Assembly: GCF_032917945.1 (NCBI RefSeq)
Contig: NZ_CP136624.1
Coordinates: 2,604,001 to 2,668,000, forward strand
DNA from: Bradyrhizobium sp. sBnM-33
GTDB lineage: Bacteria; Pseudomonadota; Alphaproteobacteria; Rhizobiales; Xanthobacteraceae
Length of the DNA stretch: 64,000 nucleotides
Direction: 5' to 3'
Notes under the pieces: model-generated
What the model saw: the letters and a program-made list of their open reading frames with translations, nothing else
Told to the model about the DNA's origin: nothing
The model's database searches: none
In this document: positions 35,912 through 44,981 of the stretch, piece after piece
Position numbering within the stretch: position 1 is the first letter of the stretch
How the letters are laid out: the number at the start of each line of letters is the position of its first letter
Made by a program: the position numbers and the translations under genes

Positions 35912-36927
35912 CAGCTGAACCTTATCCGGGGATCGATGAGGCCGTACGCAATATCAACCGCCAGATTGACCATGACACACGTTACGGCGACAAAGAGGAT
36001 GAATGACTGGATCGGAGCCGAATCCTTGGTGAGCAGTGCGGTCACTGCGTAGTTGCCGATACCCGGCCATGAGAACACGCTCTCCACCACCGCATTTCCG
36101 GCCATCAGAAATCCAAAAACGATTCCGGAAATCGTGATGACCGGTATCAGCGCATTTCGCAGGGCATCCCTGTAGATGACCGTGCGCCGCGGCAATCCGG
36201 CCGCCCACGCCGCCTTGATGTAATCGGACTCGAGAATCTCAAGCATGGTGGAGCGCACCATGCGAGCGACTGGCGCGATCGCGCTGAGCCCGAGGGTCGC
36301 TGCAGGGAGCATGAGCTGATGCAGGCTTGATCGCAGGGTGGTCCAGTTTCCGGTCATCAGGGAGTCGATCACATAGAGCCCTGTGAGGTGTGCGGGAGGT
36401 TCTATGCCGGATCCCAGCCGTCCAAGAGGTGAGGGGGCCAAATCGAGGACGTAAAAGAAGAGGTAAACGAACAACAGCCCGGTCAAGAAGCTCGGCATCG
36501 CGACCCCCATGATGCCGACGACTCGTCCGATATGGTCTACCAACGTGTCGCGATGCACCGCAGATAAGACGCCGAGAGGCAATCCGATCACGATCGCGAT
36601 GAGAAGGCTCGCCAGGTTGAGCTCGAGAGTGGCGGGCAGGCGCTGCAGAAAGTCCTGCGAGACCGGCCGTCCCGTCGATGCGCTCTCGCCAAGATCGCCT
36701 TTGAAGATGCCGGAGACGTACCGGTAGTACTGCTCGGGAAACGGACGATCCAATCCCATTTGGTGTTCCATCTCGGCGAGATGTTCTGGCGTGGCAAAGG
36801 GGCCCGCCTTCACCATGGCTGGATTGCCAGGAAGCAAGTACGTGAGCGTGAAGCAGATCACGCTGACGCCGAACAATGTCGGCAGAGCCAGCGCAAACCG
36901 CCGCGTCACATAGTTGAAAAAAAACAT
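35911..36927 (-). CDS. dppB: peptide ABC transporter permease (DppB-like)
   Basis: An inner-membrane permease of 338 residues. The N-terminal RRFALALPTLFGVSVICFTL helix, the EAA loop segment DYIKAAWAAGLPRRTVIYRD and the C-terminal YGLIDPRIRFS are standard for DppB/OppB. It is 37 bases downstream of the binding-protein gene and overlaps dppC, so all five genes form one operon. Confidence 0.93.
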   Translation of the reverse strand: MFFFNYVTRRFALALPTLFGVSVICFTLTYLLPGNPAMVKAGPFATPEHLAEMEHQMGLDRPFPEQYYRYVSGIFKGDLGESASTGRPVSQDFLQRLPATLELNLASLLIAIVIGLPLGVLSAVHRDTLVDHIGRVVGIMGVAMPSFLTGLLFVYLFFYVLDLAPSPLGRLGSGIEPPAHLTGLYVIDSLMTGNWTTLRSSLHQLMLPAATLGLSAIAPVARMVRSTMLEILESDYIKAAWAAGLPRRTVIYRDALRNALIPVITISGIVFGFLMAGNAVVESVFSWPGIGNYAVTALLTKDSAPIQSFILFVAVTCVMVNLAVDIAYGLIDPRIRFS

Positions 36928-36964
36928 TGGAGCGCTCTCCCGATTGAGACGAAAATTGAGGTGC

Positions 36965-38590
36965 TCAGGCGAGCTTCATGCTGAAAAAGCGCTCATAACT
37001 ATCCCAGCGCTTCTCAATGCCAACAAGGTCGGATCGCATGACGCGGGTCCAGTTCTCGTACCAGAGGTGCCCCCAGACGGCGTCGCCGATGATAATCTCC
37101 TGCAGGCGTTTTGCTGCTGCCAGACGCTTGTCAATGTCGGTTTCGTGCATGTTCTCATCGATCAGCTTGTCGACTTCCGGATTGGAATAGAAAGAGGTGT
37201 TGGTGCCTTTTGCTGTGCTGTGGAAGTTGAAGAACAGGTGATAGAAGGGATCGTTGATCCAAGACTGCCACGACTCGATCGAAAGCTGGTGATCGCCTTT
37301 GGTCGCGATCTGGCGGAAGGTGGCCTCGGTTTCCTTGACGATGCTCACTTTGAAGCCGATCTTCTCCAGCTCGGTCTGGAGCCAGATCGAAGCCTGCTCG
37401 TGCGGCTGCCACCCAGCGCGTACCGCAAGGTCAATCGCAACCGGCTCCTTGCCAAAGCCCGCCTCGCGCATCAACTCCTTGGCCTTTGTGATGTCGTACT
37501 TGTAGGGGCTAATCGTGCTATCGTAACCGGGCGTCAAACTCGGCACAGGGCTCTTCATCTCGGTGCCATAACCATACAGCACGCTCGGGATGATGGCCTG
37601 GACCGGGATCGCGTAATTGATGGCCTGACGCACTTTGACGTTGTTAAGCGGCGCCTTCTGCGTGTTCATGCAAAGCCAGTGACACAGGGTGTCCGGCACG
37701 GAGACGGTCTTCAAACCTGGCTCGGCTGCGAGACTCTTCACATTGCGCGGAGACAGGGTTGATCTGCCGACCACCATGTCGATGGCCTTGCGTTTGAGCA
37801 GCAGCACGCGATCGGCTTCGTTCGGCACATATTTGAAGACCACCCGATCGAAATAGGGCCGACCACGCCAGTGATCGGCCTGCGCTTCTAGGACGACCTC
37901 GACCCCTGGCTGGTTCTTCACCAGCTGATAGGGTCCGAGCCCGGCGGTGTTTCGCTTCAACCAATTGGCAGCCCAGGGATCTTCCGCGGTCCCATTCGTC
38001 TTGACCTCATCCGGATCAAGCAGCGCGTTGTTCATGAGCGCCATCGTGTCCAGCGCCATCGGACTTGGCGAGGGCATGTTGATCTCGATCGTAAACTCGT
38101 CACGCACCTTGAAGTGCTCAGGGTTCGTTACGCCCAGAAGCCGCGGAAACAGGATGCGCATATAGCCCGGCGACTGCAGCCCGCGGTCGAGGAGATACTT
38201 CACAGTCGTTGCGTTGACATCGCGACCGCTCGGTAATTTCACGCCTTTGCGGATGTTCAGCACTAGCGTGGCGCCGCCATTTTCGAAAGACCAGGACTGG
38301 GCGATGCCGCCCTCGATCTCGCCCGGCTTTGCTTGCGACACTCCCGGCTTTCCCGCGACCGGCTGCACCTTCCACATCAGCGGACTGTCGTAAACATTGG
38401 CTTGCACAGTGTAGCCTGCCGACGTCTTGAACGAGGCCGGATCAAGCGTGTCGATGTCGGCATCCCAGGCGACCGTCAGCGTTCGCTTTTCCTGCGCGGC
38501 AGCCAAACGAGCTTTGCCGGCGAATGTGAGGGCCGCGATGCTGGTTGCGGCAAACTTCAAGAAATCCCGACGGCGCGTGTCGCTTCTCAT
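36965..38590 (-). CDS. dppA: periplasmic substrate-binding protein of the peptide ABC transporter, Tat-exported
   Basis: A family 5 extracellular solute-binding protein of 541 residues. The N-terminus carries a twin-arginine motif (TRRRDFLKFAA) followed by a hydrophobic stretch and an alanine-rich cleavage region, so export is by Tat. LTVAWDADIDTLDPASFKTS and the LNIRKGVKLPSGRDVNATTV segment identify the family. It is the first gene of the operon and divergent from the iclR gene across 135 bases. A close paralogue starts at 63439. It probably decides the substrate of the whole cluster. Confidence 0.93.
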   Translation of the reverse strand: MRSDTRRRDFLKFAATSIAALTFAGKARLAAAQEKRTLTVAWDADIDTLDPASFKTSAGYTVQANVYDSPLMWKVQPVAGKPGVSQAKPGEIEGGIAQSWSFENGGATLVLNIRKGVKLPSGRDVNATTVKYLLDRGLQSPGYMRILFPRLLGVTNPEHFKVRDEFTIEINMPSPSPMALDTMALMNNALLDPDEVKTNGTAEDPWAANWLKRNTAGLGPYQLVKNQPGVEVVLEAQADHWRGRPYFDRVVFKYVPNEADRVLLLKRKAIDMVVGRSTLSPRNVKSLAAEPGLKTVSVPDTLCHWLCMNTQKAPLNNVKVRQAINYAIPVQAIIPSVLYGYGTEMKSPVPSLTPGYDSTISPYKYDITKAKELMREAGFGKEPVAIDLAVRAGWQPHEQASIWLQTELEKIGFKVSIVKETEATFRQIATKGDHQLSIESWQSWINDPFYHLFFNFHSTAKGTNTSFYSNPEVDKLIDENMHETDIDKRLAAAKRLQEIIIGDAVWGHLWYENWTRVMRSDLVGIEKRWDSYERFFSMKLA

Positions 38591-38694
38591 CTCATTCCTC
38601 TCCCGACGTTGCGCGCAGCTTGCGGGTCATCCGGTGCGCCACGGCTTGCATTGATAACTTGCATTATTGTCATCGTCCTGCTATTGTCAACTCA

Positions 38695-38711
38695 GTTTCA
38701 ATATACGAAAC
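38695..38711. promoter_or_regulatory. palindrome in the dppA-iclR divergent region, candidate IclR operator
   Basis: GTTTC-N7-GAAAC lies 15 bases upstream of the regulator start and about 105 bases upstream of dppA. IclR proteins bind short palindromes in such positions and often repress themselves. There is no independent support. Confidence 0.4.
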
Positions 38712-38725
38712 ATGGTGATTAAAAA

Positions 38726-39520
38726 GTGGGCGCAATCGAAAATTCTGCGGAAATACTTAGGCTTTTTGGGCCTGGCAGGCTCGAAGTGTCGGTGACGGAT
38801 GTCTCGCAGCTGCTGAAGATGCCTAAAAGTTCAGCATCTCGACTGCTGAAAACGATGCTGCAGGAAGGGTTGTTGTCGCGTTCGGAGAATCCGCCGCGCT
38901 ACAAGGTCGGAAATCTGCTTTTTGAGATTTCGCGCCTCTACAAGCTGAGCTCATCGTTGATTGACGCGGTCGATGAGGCTGTGAGGGAAATCAGTCGAGA
39001 GACGGGACACACGGGTTACGTCTCGATCCTTGATGGTGCTGACGTTTTGGTCATCCGGATGCATCAAGGCTCTCACGCCTTGCGGGTGTTTACTCCGCTT
39101 GGCCAGCGTGCGCCGGCGTTTGCGACTGCACTCGGTCGCAGTCTGTTGGCGCGGCTTTCGGATGATGTTGTGCGCTCACTTCACGCTGAAGGTGTCATTC
39201 CGCCTTCTCCGCGCGCGCCGCAAAGCGTCGATCAGTTGCTGACTGCACTCGACCAGCCACGTCGGTTCGGTTGGGCCGAGGCCGCCGACGAGGCTATCCC
39301 TGGCGTCGGCTCGATCTCGGTAAGCGTAGCCGATCCGGAGATCGGCGAAACGGTGGGTTTCTGTATCTCTTATCCCGCCTCGCATTTGAGCGATGAAGAG
39401 AGGAGTCGCATGATCACGCTGCTTACCACCGCGGCCCAGCGGATCGCGAGTCGCTTCGGGGATCCGTTCCTTTCGCAGCGTGCGCACCGTGTGCTGGGCG
39501 GCGGCTCGACTGCTGCTTGA
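38726..39520 (+). CDS. IclR-family transcriptional regulator
   Basis: A 264-residue regulator. The N-terminal winged helix (VTDVSQLLKMPKSSASRLLK) is followed by the IclR effector-binding domain (about 80-250) with RMHQGSHALRVFTPLGQRAP and TALGRSLLARL. The GTG at 38726 gives the family's usual start, but the ribosome-binding site is weak. It is divergent from the transporter operon and immediately upstream of the DUF917-hydantoinase genes, so it very likely controls both in response to the imported compound. Confidence 0.9.
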   Translation: MGAIENSAEILRLFGPGRLEVSVTDVSQLLKMPKSSASRLLKTMLQEGLLSRSENPPRYKVGNLLFEISRLYKLSSSLIDAVDEAVREISRETGHTGYVSILDGADVLVIRMHQGSHALRVFTPLGQRAPAFATALGRSLLARLSDDVVRSLHAEGVIPPSPRAPQSVDQLLTALDQPRRFGWAEAADEAIPGVGSISVSVADPEIGETVGFCISYPASHLSDEERSRMITLLTTAAQRIASRFGDPFLSQRAHRVLGGGSTAA

Positions 39521-39563
39521 TTTTTTTCTATCGCCGCAACTGGTTGCGGCTTGGAGGCAATAG

Positions 39564-40640
39564 ATGAGGCAATTGAGTCCAGAGGATATCGAGGCGCTCT
39601 CGGTCGGCGCCTGGATTCTCGGAACGGGTGGTGGCGGAAGTCCGTATCACGCGCTGCTGAACTTGCGGCGCTTCTACAATGACGGCGTTCGCATCAATCT
39701 CATTGACCCCGACGAGTTGGACGATGACGATGCGGTTGCGGTCGTCTCGATTATGGGCGCTCCGCTCGTTTTCCAGGAGCGGCTGGTCGACAGCCGGCTG
39801 ATCGCTCGCGCCGTCTCGGCCATGGAAGAGCATCTTGGCCGCAAGTTCAGGGCGGTGATGCCGGTCGAGATCGGTGGGGGCAATGGCATGCAGTCTTTGC
39901 TTGCTGCTGTCCATCTCAAGATTCCGGTTGTCGATGCCGATGCGATGGGCCGAGCTTACCCTGAAGCGCAGATGACGAGCTTTGCGGTTGGCAATCTCGC
40001 GCCTTATCCGCTGACATCGATCGACCCGCGCGGCAATGAGGCGATCGTCGGCAAGACCTCTTCTTGGAAATGGATGGAGCGTGTGAGCCGCAAGCTTTGC
40101 ACAGAATTCGGATCCATTGTCGCGACTTGCAAGGCGCCGCGCACTGGTGCGGAAGTGAAGAAATGGGCGATCCCGCGCACCACATCCAAGGCCATCAATC
40201 TCGGAAGGGCTGTCGTCGAAGCCAACCGCCAGCATGCCGATCCGATTGCGGCCATTCTGAAAGCGGAATCGGGCAAGCTCCTGTTCTCCGGCAAAGTCGT
40301 TGAGGTGGAGCGGCGGACAACAGAGGGCTTCCTGCGCGGCCGCACCGTCATCGAGGGGCTTGGCGAGAATCACGGCAGTCAGATTCGGGTCGATTTCCAG
40401 AACGAGTGGATCGTCGTGTGGCGTGATGGGCAGGCGGTCGTGTCGACGCCGGACCTCATTTGCGTTCTCGACAGCGAATCTGGCGAAGCAATCGGAACAG
40501 AAACCATTCGCTACGGGCAGCGGACGACGGTGATCGCACTTCCGGCTGCTCCGGTTTTCCTTTCGCCGCGCGGGCTTGACCATGTCGGCCCCCGTGCCTT
40601 CGGCTATGACATCGATTTCAAGTCGGTATTTTGTTCATGA
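39564..40640 (+). CDS. DUF917 / S-methyl-thiohydantoin desulfurase family protein
   Basis: A 358-residue protein of the DUF917 family, now linked to S-methyl-thiohydantoin desulfurase. The N-terminus DIEALSVGAWILGTGGGGSP, the segment VMPVEIGGGNGM and VVDADAMGRAYPEAQM are diagnostic. Such proteins usually sit beside hydantoinase A genes, as here, where the stop overlaps the next start (ATGA). The activity implied is removal of sulfur or a related substituent from a hydantoin-like ring. The actual substrate is unknown. Confidence 0.88.
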   Translation: MRQLSPEDIEALSVGAWILGTGGGGSPYHALLNLRRFYNDGVRINLIDPDELDDDDAVAVVSIMGAPLVFQERLVDSRLIARAVSAMEEHLGRKFRAVMPVEIGGGNGMQSLLAAVHLKIPVVDADAMGRAYPEAQMTSFAVGNLAPYPLTSIDPRGNEAIVGKTSSWKWMERVSRKLCTEFGSIVATCKAPRTGAEVKKWAIPRTTSKAINLGRAVVEANRQHADPIAAILKAESGKLLFSGKVVEVERRTTEGFLRGRTVIEGLGENHGSQIRVDFQNEWIVVWRDGQAVVSTPDLICVLDSESGEAIGTETIRYGQRTTVIALPAAPVFLSPRGLDHVGPRAFGYDIDFKSVFCS

Positions 40641-42220
40641 GACGCATCGGTATTGACGTAGGTGGCACCAACACGGATGCCGTGCTGATCGACGACGCAA
40701 AGGTCGTCCAAGGCGTGAAGGTCGCCACCACGGCCGACGTCACCAGCGGCGTGGCTACGGCCATCGAGGCGCTCCATCTGAGTGCCAACCTTGCGGCCGG
40801 CATTGACGCTCTGATGATCGGTACGACCCACTTCATCAATGCGGTCGTTCAGCGTCGCCATCTCACGAAAGTTGCGGTGATCCGCATCGCACTCCCCGCC
40901 ACCAGCTCCTTGCCGCCCTTCACAGATTGGCCGGCTGGCCTTGCTGAGCTTGCCAATGGCGGCGTCTGGCAAATCGAAGGTGGTCACGATTACGATGGGC
41001 GCAGGTTCGCTACTCTCGATATCGCTGCAGCCAGACAAATTGCGCGCGAGATCCGCAATCGCGCTCAAAAATACGTCGTCGTCAACGCACTATTCTCTCC
41101 ACTCGACCCTTCTGACGAAAAAGTGGTTGCCGCGATCCTGCGCGAGGAAATCCCGGATGTGTCGGTGACCTGCGCACATCTGCTCGGCGGGATCGGCTTG
41201 CTCGAACGCGAGAATGCGGCAATTCTTAACGCCTCTCTCATTGCGCTTGCCGAGGAGACCATCACGGCCTTCGAGCACGCCAAGTCAAAGGTCGGACTTA
41301 ACGCTCCCCTTTTTGTCACGCAGAACGATGGCACCGTCGCAGAAGCCTCGCGTGCCGCCGCATACCCGGTGTTCAGCTTCGCTTCCGGCGCGACCAACTC
41401 CATGCGCGGGGCGGCCTATCTCTCTGGCCTTAAAGAAGCGGTGGTGGTCGACGTCGGCGGCACGACGGCTGATTTTGGCCATCTGCGGAACGGTTTTCCG
41501 CGTGAGGCCAACGCGGTCGTGCATATTGGGGGTGTCAGGACGCTGTTTCGTATGCCGGACCTCGTGTCCATCGGACTTGGGGGCGGCAGCCATGTCGATC
41601 TTGATGCGGGCACGATCGGACCACTTAGTGTTGGGTATCGCCTGTCCAAGGAGGCGCTTGTCTTTGGAGGGAACGGCGTGACGGCAACTGACATTGGCGT
41701 CGCCGCCGGATTGATCGACCTCGGCGATCGTAAGCGTGTGGCGCACATAACTGCCGATGAGGTGAACGGCATTCTGCGCCGCTGCAAGGAGATGCTGGAA
41801 GAGAACGTTGATCGGTTGAAGACAAGCGCCGAAGACGTCACCCTCATCGCGGTCGGTGGCGGCGCGTTTCTTGTTCCCGAAGAATTGCAGGGCGTCGGGC
41901 GTGTTGTCCGCGTTCAGCACGGAGGTTGCGCAAATGCAGTTGGCGCGGCCATCGCCCAGGTCAGTGGTGAAGTCGACCAGGTCTTCCAGGGTCTGACGCG
42001 AGATGAGGCCGTCGCTTCAGCGCGCAAGCTTGCCGATACCCGGGCGGTGGAGGCCGGTGCGGAGCCGGCCTCGCTCGCTTTGGTCGAGGCAGAGGACACC
42101 CCGATCGCCTATCTGCCAGGAAATGCGATGCGCGTCCGCGTCAAAGTCGTCGGAGATATTCGGTCAACCCGTATTGAGAAAACAGCCAAGGAGAAAGTCG
42201 CATGCCAGTCCGTTTCCTGA
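40637..42220 (+). CDS. hydantoinase A / 5-oxoprolinase family protein
   Basis: An ASKHA-fold ATPase family enzyme of about 527 residues that hydrolyses cyclic amides in an ATP-dependent way. The phosphate-binding start RRIGIDVGGTNTDAVLIDD, the GTTHFINAVVQ segment and VVVDVGGTTADFG are typical of HyuA/HydA proteins. The ATG at 40637 overlaps the stop of the DUF917 gene. No HyuB partner is seen, so it is a single-subunit type paired with DUF917. It overlaps the next gene by 19 bases. Confidence 0.9.
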   Translation: MRRIGIDVGGTNTDAVLIDDAKVVQGVKVATTADVTSGVATAIEALHLSANLAAGIDALMIGTTHFINAVVQRRHLTKVAVIRIALPATSSLPPFTDWPAGLAELANGGVWQIEGGHDYDGRRFATLDIAAARQIAREIRNRAQKYVVVNALFSPLDPSDEKVVAAILREEIPDVSVTCAHLLGGIGLLERENAAILNASLIALAEETITAFEHAKSKVGLNAPLFVTQNDGTVAEASRAAAYPVFSFASGATNSMRGAAYLSGLKEAVVVDVGGTTADFGHLRNGFPREANAVVHIGGVRTLFRMPDLVSIGLGGGSHVDLDAGTIGPLSVGYRLSKEALVFGGNGVTATDIGVAAGLIDLGDRKRVAHITADEVNGILRRCKEMLEENVDRLKTSAEDVTLIAVGGGAFLVPEELQGVGRVVRVQHGGCANAVGAAIAQVSGEVDQVFQGLTRDEAVASARKLADTRAVEAGAEPASLALVEAEDTPIAYLPGNAMRVRVKVVGDIRSTRIEKTAKEKVACQSVS

Positions 42221-42522
42221 TCAGCACGCTAAAGCCTGGGGTCGATCCAGCCGAATACGAGGCATGGGTGCGCGAGCGCGACTATGCTCTTGTGCGCAGC
42301 CTCGACAATTATATGAGCTACAAGGTGCACCGCATTCGCCGCCCCATCCAGGGTGCCGAAAATTCAACGTGGCAGTACATCGAGCGGATCGAAGTCAAGA
42401 GCCTCGAGCAACATGACAAGGATCTGGCCTCGCCGGCCGGCGTTGCTCTGCGAGAGGAGCTTTATGGCAAGTTTCTCGATCGCTCGAAGAACATCTATTT
42501 CGTCAGCGATGAGATAGAATGA
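42202..42522 (+). CDS. HapK/RedY-like small protein, copy C
   Basis: A 106-residue relative of the proteins at 29.4 and 32.7 kb. The start MPVRFLISTLKPGVDPAEYE, the middle YIERIEVKSLEQHD and the end FLDRSKNIYFVSDEIE align with them along their length. It is embedded in the catabolic operon, overlapping the hydantoinase gene, which implies that it acts on the same compound, perhaps as a small lyase, isomerase or stabilising protein. Its biochemical function is not established. Confidence 0.8.
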   Translation: MPVRFLISTLKPGVDPAEYEAWVRERDYALVRSLDNYMSYKVHRIRRPIQGAENSTWQYIERIEVKSLEQHDKDLASPAGVALREELYGKFLDRSKNIYFVSDEIE

Positions 42523-42577
42523 CGTCGCATTGAGTTCTGCCTGACCCAAGACGTAAGCCGCAAAACAGGACAATAAG

Positions 42578-43618
42578 ATGACCCTCGATCTGCTAATTCT
42601 CGGCAACGCGCCCATGACCAAGATGCTTGATCGCGTCAAGCTCGCCGAAGCGAGCGGCTACGATACGGTCTGGCTTGCCGATGAACGATTTTATCGGGAG
42701 GTCTATTCCTGCCTGAGCTATTTTGCTCAAAACACGTCGCGGGTCAGGCTCGGACCTTGTGTAACGGACCCCTATGCAAGGCACCCCGCGTTGACGGCTA
42801 TGGCGATTGCGACGCTTGACGAGATTTCTAACAAGCGCGCAATTCTGGGTATCGGCGCCGGGATTTCGGGCTTTGCTGAGCTTGGCATCGATCGGAAGAA
42901 GCCCGCGCGCGCCATAAGCGAAGCGATCGAGGTCATTCGCATGCTTCTGCGAGGCGAGACTGTCGCCTATGAGGGTGAGGTCATTCAGTTCAGGGAAGGC
43001 AAGCTGAACTTCGCCCCGATACGGGCCGATATCCCAATCTATGTGGCTAGTAACGGGCCGCTCGGCCAACGGACCGCGGGCGCTTGCGCTGACGCCGCGT
43101 TCATGGAGGCAGGCGGCAACGCCGCGGAAGTCAAGGCGTTCCGTGCGAGACTGGATGAGGGGGCCAGGAAGGCCGGCCGCGATCCCAAATCCGTCAAACT
43201 GATCGTTCGGCTCAATGCCTGTATTGCGTCAGATGGTCAGGCCGCCCGTGACGCTCTGCGGCCAACGGTTGCACGCTTGCTCGGTGCAGGACGTCTTAAG
43301 TTTGAAACAGCTGAAGAGCAGGGGCTCACATTGCCGGAGGATATACTTGCCACCGTTCAGGGTGCCCACTACGCCGCCGGCGTGACGCCCTATCTTCCTC
43401 TGCTGCCATACGTGACCGACCGCCACATCAACGCCTTCACTCTGGCAGGCAATGTCGAGGAAGTGACCGCGCGTGTGATCGAACTGCGCCATGCCGGGGT
43501 CGATGGCATCATCTCCATGCCCTTCGCCGCCGAAGGAGGTACAATCGAGGACACGATCGCCAAGATGGGCTCCGAGGTCTGGCCTGCTGTACAGGCTAAC
43601 GAAGGGATGAAGCCATGA
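42578..43618 (+). CDS. LLM-class oxidoreductase, probably coenzyme F420-dependent
   Basis: A 346-residue luciferase-like TIM-barrel enzyme of the methylenetetrahydromethanopterin reductase-like group. The N-terminal KLAEASGYDTVWLADERFYR, the AILGIGAGISGFAELGI loop and the IPIYVASNGPLGQRTAG segment are typical of F420-binding members. It is followed by F420 reductase and F420 biosynthesis genes within 6 kb, which supports F420 over FMN. It probably reduces or oxidises a ring intermediate. It overlaps the next gene by four bases. Confidence 0.88.
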   Translation: MTLDLLILGNAPMTKMLDRVKLAEASGYDTVWLADERFYREVYSCLSYFAQNTSRVRLGPCVTDPYARHPALTAMAIATLDEISNKRAILGIGAGISGFAELGIDRKKPARAISEAIEVIRMLLRGETVAYEGEVIQFREGKLNFAPIRADIPIYVASNGPLGQRTAGACADAAFMEAGGNAAEVKAFRARLDEGARKAGRDPKSVKLIVRLNACIASDGQAARDALRPTVARLLGAGRLKFETAEEQGLTLPEDILATVQGAHYAAGVTPYLPLLPYVTDRHINAFTLAGNVEEVTARVIELRHAGVDGIISMPFAAEGGTIEDTIAKMGSEVWPAVQANEGMKP

Positions 43619-44490
43619 GCTTTGATCTTCATCGGCCGGCGACAGTCACGGAGGCCGTTGACCTCGCTCAACGTTTTGCGCCGACCGCGCGCTATGTCGC
43701 CGGCGGGACAGATACGGTCATCCAGATCAATCGGAAGAAGATTGATCCCGCGCATCTGATCGATGTCGCCTGCCTGCCCGGCATGAGCGAGATCACTGAG
43801 ACCGCTGACGCATTCACCCTTGGCGCGCTGACCAAGTATCGCAGCATCGAAACCCATCCTGCGTTTCGGGGTAATTTGCGGGTGCTGCTGGAAGCTGCCA
43901 GTGTCGTCGGTGGGCATCAGGTCCGAAACATCGCCACGATCGGCGGCAATATCGTCAATGCTTCGCCAGCCGCCGATTTTGTGCCGCCGCTGCTCGCGCT
44001 CGATGCGAGTCTCGACATTACCGGTCCGAAGGGACGGCGCTCTGTCGCCTTGCGCGACTTCATCGTCGGCCCGGGACGAACCAATCTCTCACCGGTAGAG
44101 ATCGTGACCAGCATCCGATTTGCCAAGCTTCCAGCCAGATCAGCAACCGCCTTCCTGAAGGAAGGGCGTCGGCGTGCGATGGAGATTTCGGTCGTTTGTG
44201 TTGCTGCTTGTTTGACGCTAGAGGCTTCGACCTCGCGTTGCGCTTGCGTGCGCCTGGCCATCGGCGCCGCAAGCCCCAAGGCGTTCCGGCCCGAACAGGC
44301 GGAAGGCTACCTCATCGGCAAACCTGCCGGGAACGAAAGCTTTGCGGAGGCGGGCAGGCTCGCGGCAGAGGCTTCCAGTCCGATCTCTGATGTCCGCGCG
44401 TCGGCCGGTTATCGCCGCGGTCTTGTCGCCGTGATGGTCGAGCGCGCGCTGACGACGTGTTTGCAACGAATTCGGGAACAAAATCAATGA
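43615..44490 (+). CDS. molybdenum hydroxylase FAD-binding subunit (CoxM/XdhB type)
   Basis: A 291-residue FAD subunit of a xanthine dehydrogenase-family enzyme. FAD-binding motifs TARYVAGGTDTVIQI and NIATIGGNIVNASPAAD are intact and a CO_deh_flav_C-type end follows. It is coupled by four-base overlaps to the oxidoreductase before it and the iron-sulfur subunit after it. Confidence 0.92.
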   Translation: MSFDLHRPATVTEAVDLAQRFAPTARYVAGGTDTVIQINRKKIDPAHLIDVACLPGMSEITETADAFTLGALTKYRSIETHPAFRGNLRVLLEAASVVGGHQVRNIATIGGNIVNASPAADFVPPLLALDASLDITGPKGRRSVALRDFIVGPGRTNLSPVEIVTSIRFAKLPARSATAFLKEGRRRAMEISVVCVAACLTLEASTSRCACVRLAIGAASPKAFRPEQAEGYLIGKPAGNESFAEAGRLAAEASSPISDVRASAGYRRGLVAVMVERALTTCLQRIREQNQ

Positions 44491-44981
44491 ACCGGAAAAT
44501 TCTCAATATCGTTGTCAATGGCGAGAGCCATCAAGTGCTCATTGAGCCCCATTGGACGCTGCTGCAGGTCCTGCGCAACGAGATCGGCATGATGGGCACG
44601 AAAGAGAACTGCCTGGAAGCAGAGTGCGGCGTCTGTACGGTGCTGCTCGATGGAAAGGCCATCAATTCATGCATCCTGCTCGCAGGCCAGGTCGAGGGAT
44701 GCTCTATCACAACGATCGAGGGGATTGGCGATCCCGAGCATCTGCATCCCCTCCAGGAAGCATTCATCGAATGCGGTGCTGTTCAGTGCGGCTACTGCAT
44801 CCCGGGAATGATCCTGACGGCAAAGTCATTCCTTGATGAAAATCCGGGCTGCCGGCCCTCGCGCGACGAAATCAGGGAAGCGATCGCAGGGACCCTGTGC
44901 CGCTGTACCGGCTATCGCAAGATCATTGATGCCGTGGCAACCGCGGCAGACCGCATCGCACTCTCGGGAGCCAAGCAATGA
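44487..44981 (+). CDS. molybdenum hydroxylase [2Fe-2S] subunit (CoxS/XdhC type)
   Basis: A 164-residue iron-sulfur subunit. The N-terminal ferredoxin cluster is NCLEAECGVCTVLLDGKAINSC (four cysteines, spacing C-x4-C-x2-C-x11-C) and the second cluster is GAVQCGYCIPGM with LCRCTGYRK. The ATG at 44487 overlaps the previous stop and is better than the further upstream start in the same frame. It overlaps the large subunit gene by four bases. Confidence 0.93.
   Translation: MNRKILNIVVNGESHQVLIEPHWTLLQVLRNEIGMMGTKENCLEAECGVCTVLLDGKAINSCILLAGQVEGCSITTIEGIGDPEHLHPLQEAFIECGAVQCGYCIPGMILTAKSFLDENPGCRPSRDEIREAIAGTLCRCTGYRKIIDAVATAADRIALSGAKQ

Noticed and set aside
36914..37762. Plus-strand open frame (282 codons) opposite the binding-protein gene
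   Set aside because: Antisense to a well-supported solute-binding protein and without recognisable domains.
39528..40583. Long minus-strand open frame (351 codons) opposite the DUF917 gene
   Set aside because: It is the antisense shadow of a clearly conserved gene in GC-rich sequence; its translation has no family motifs.
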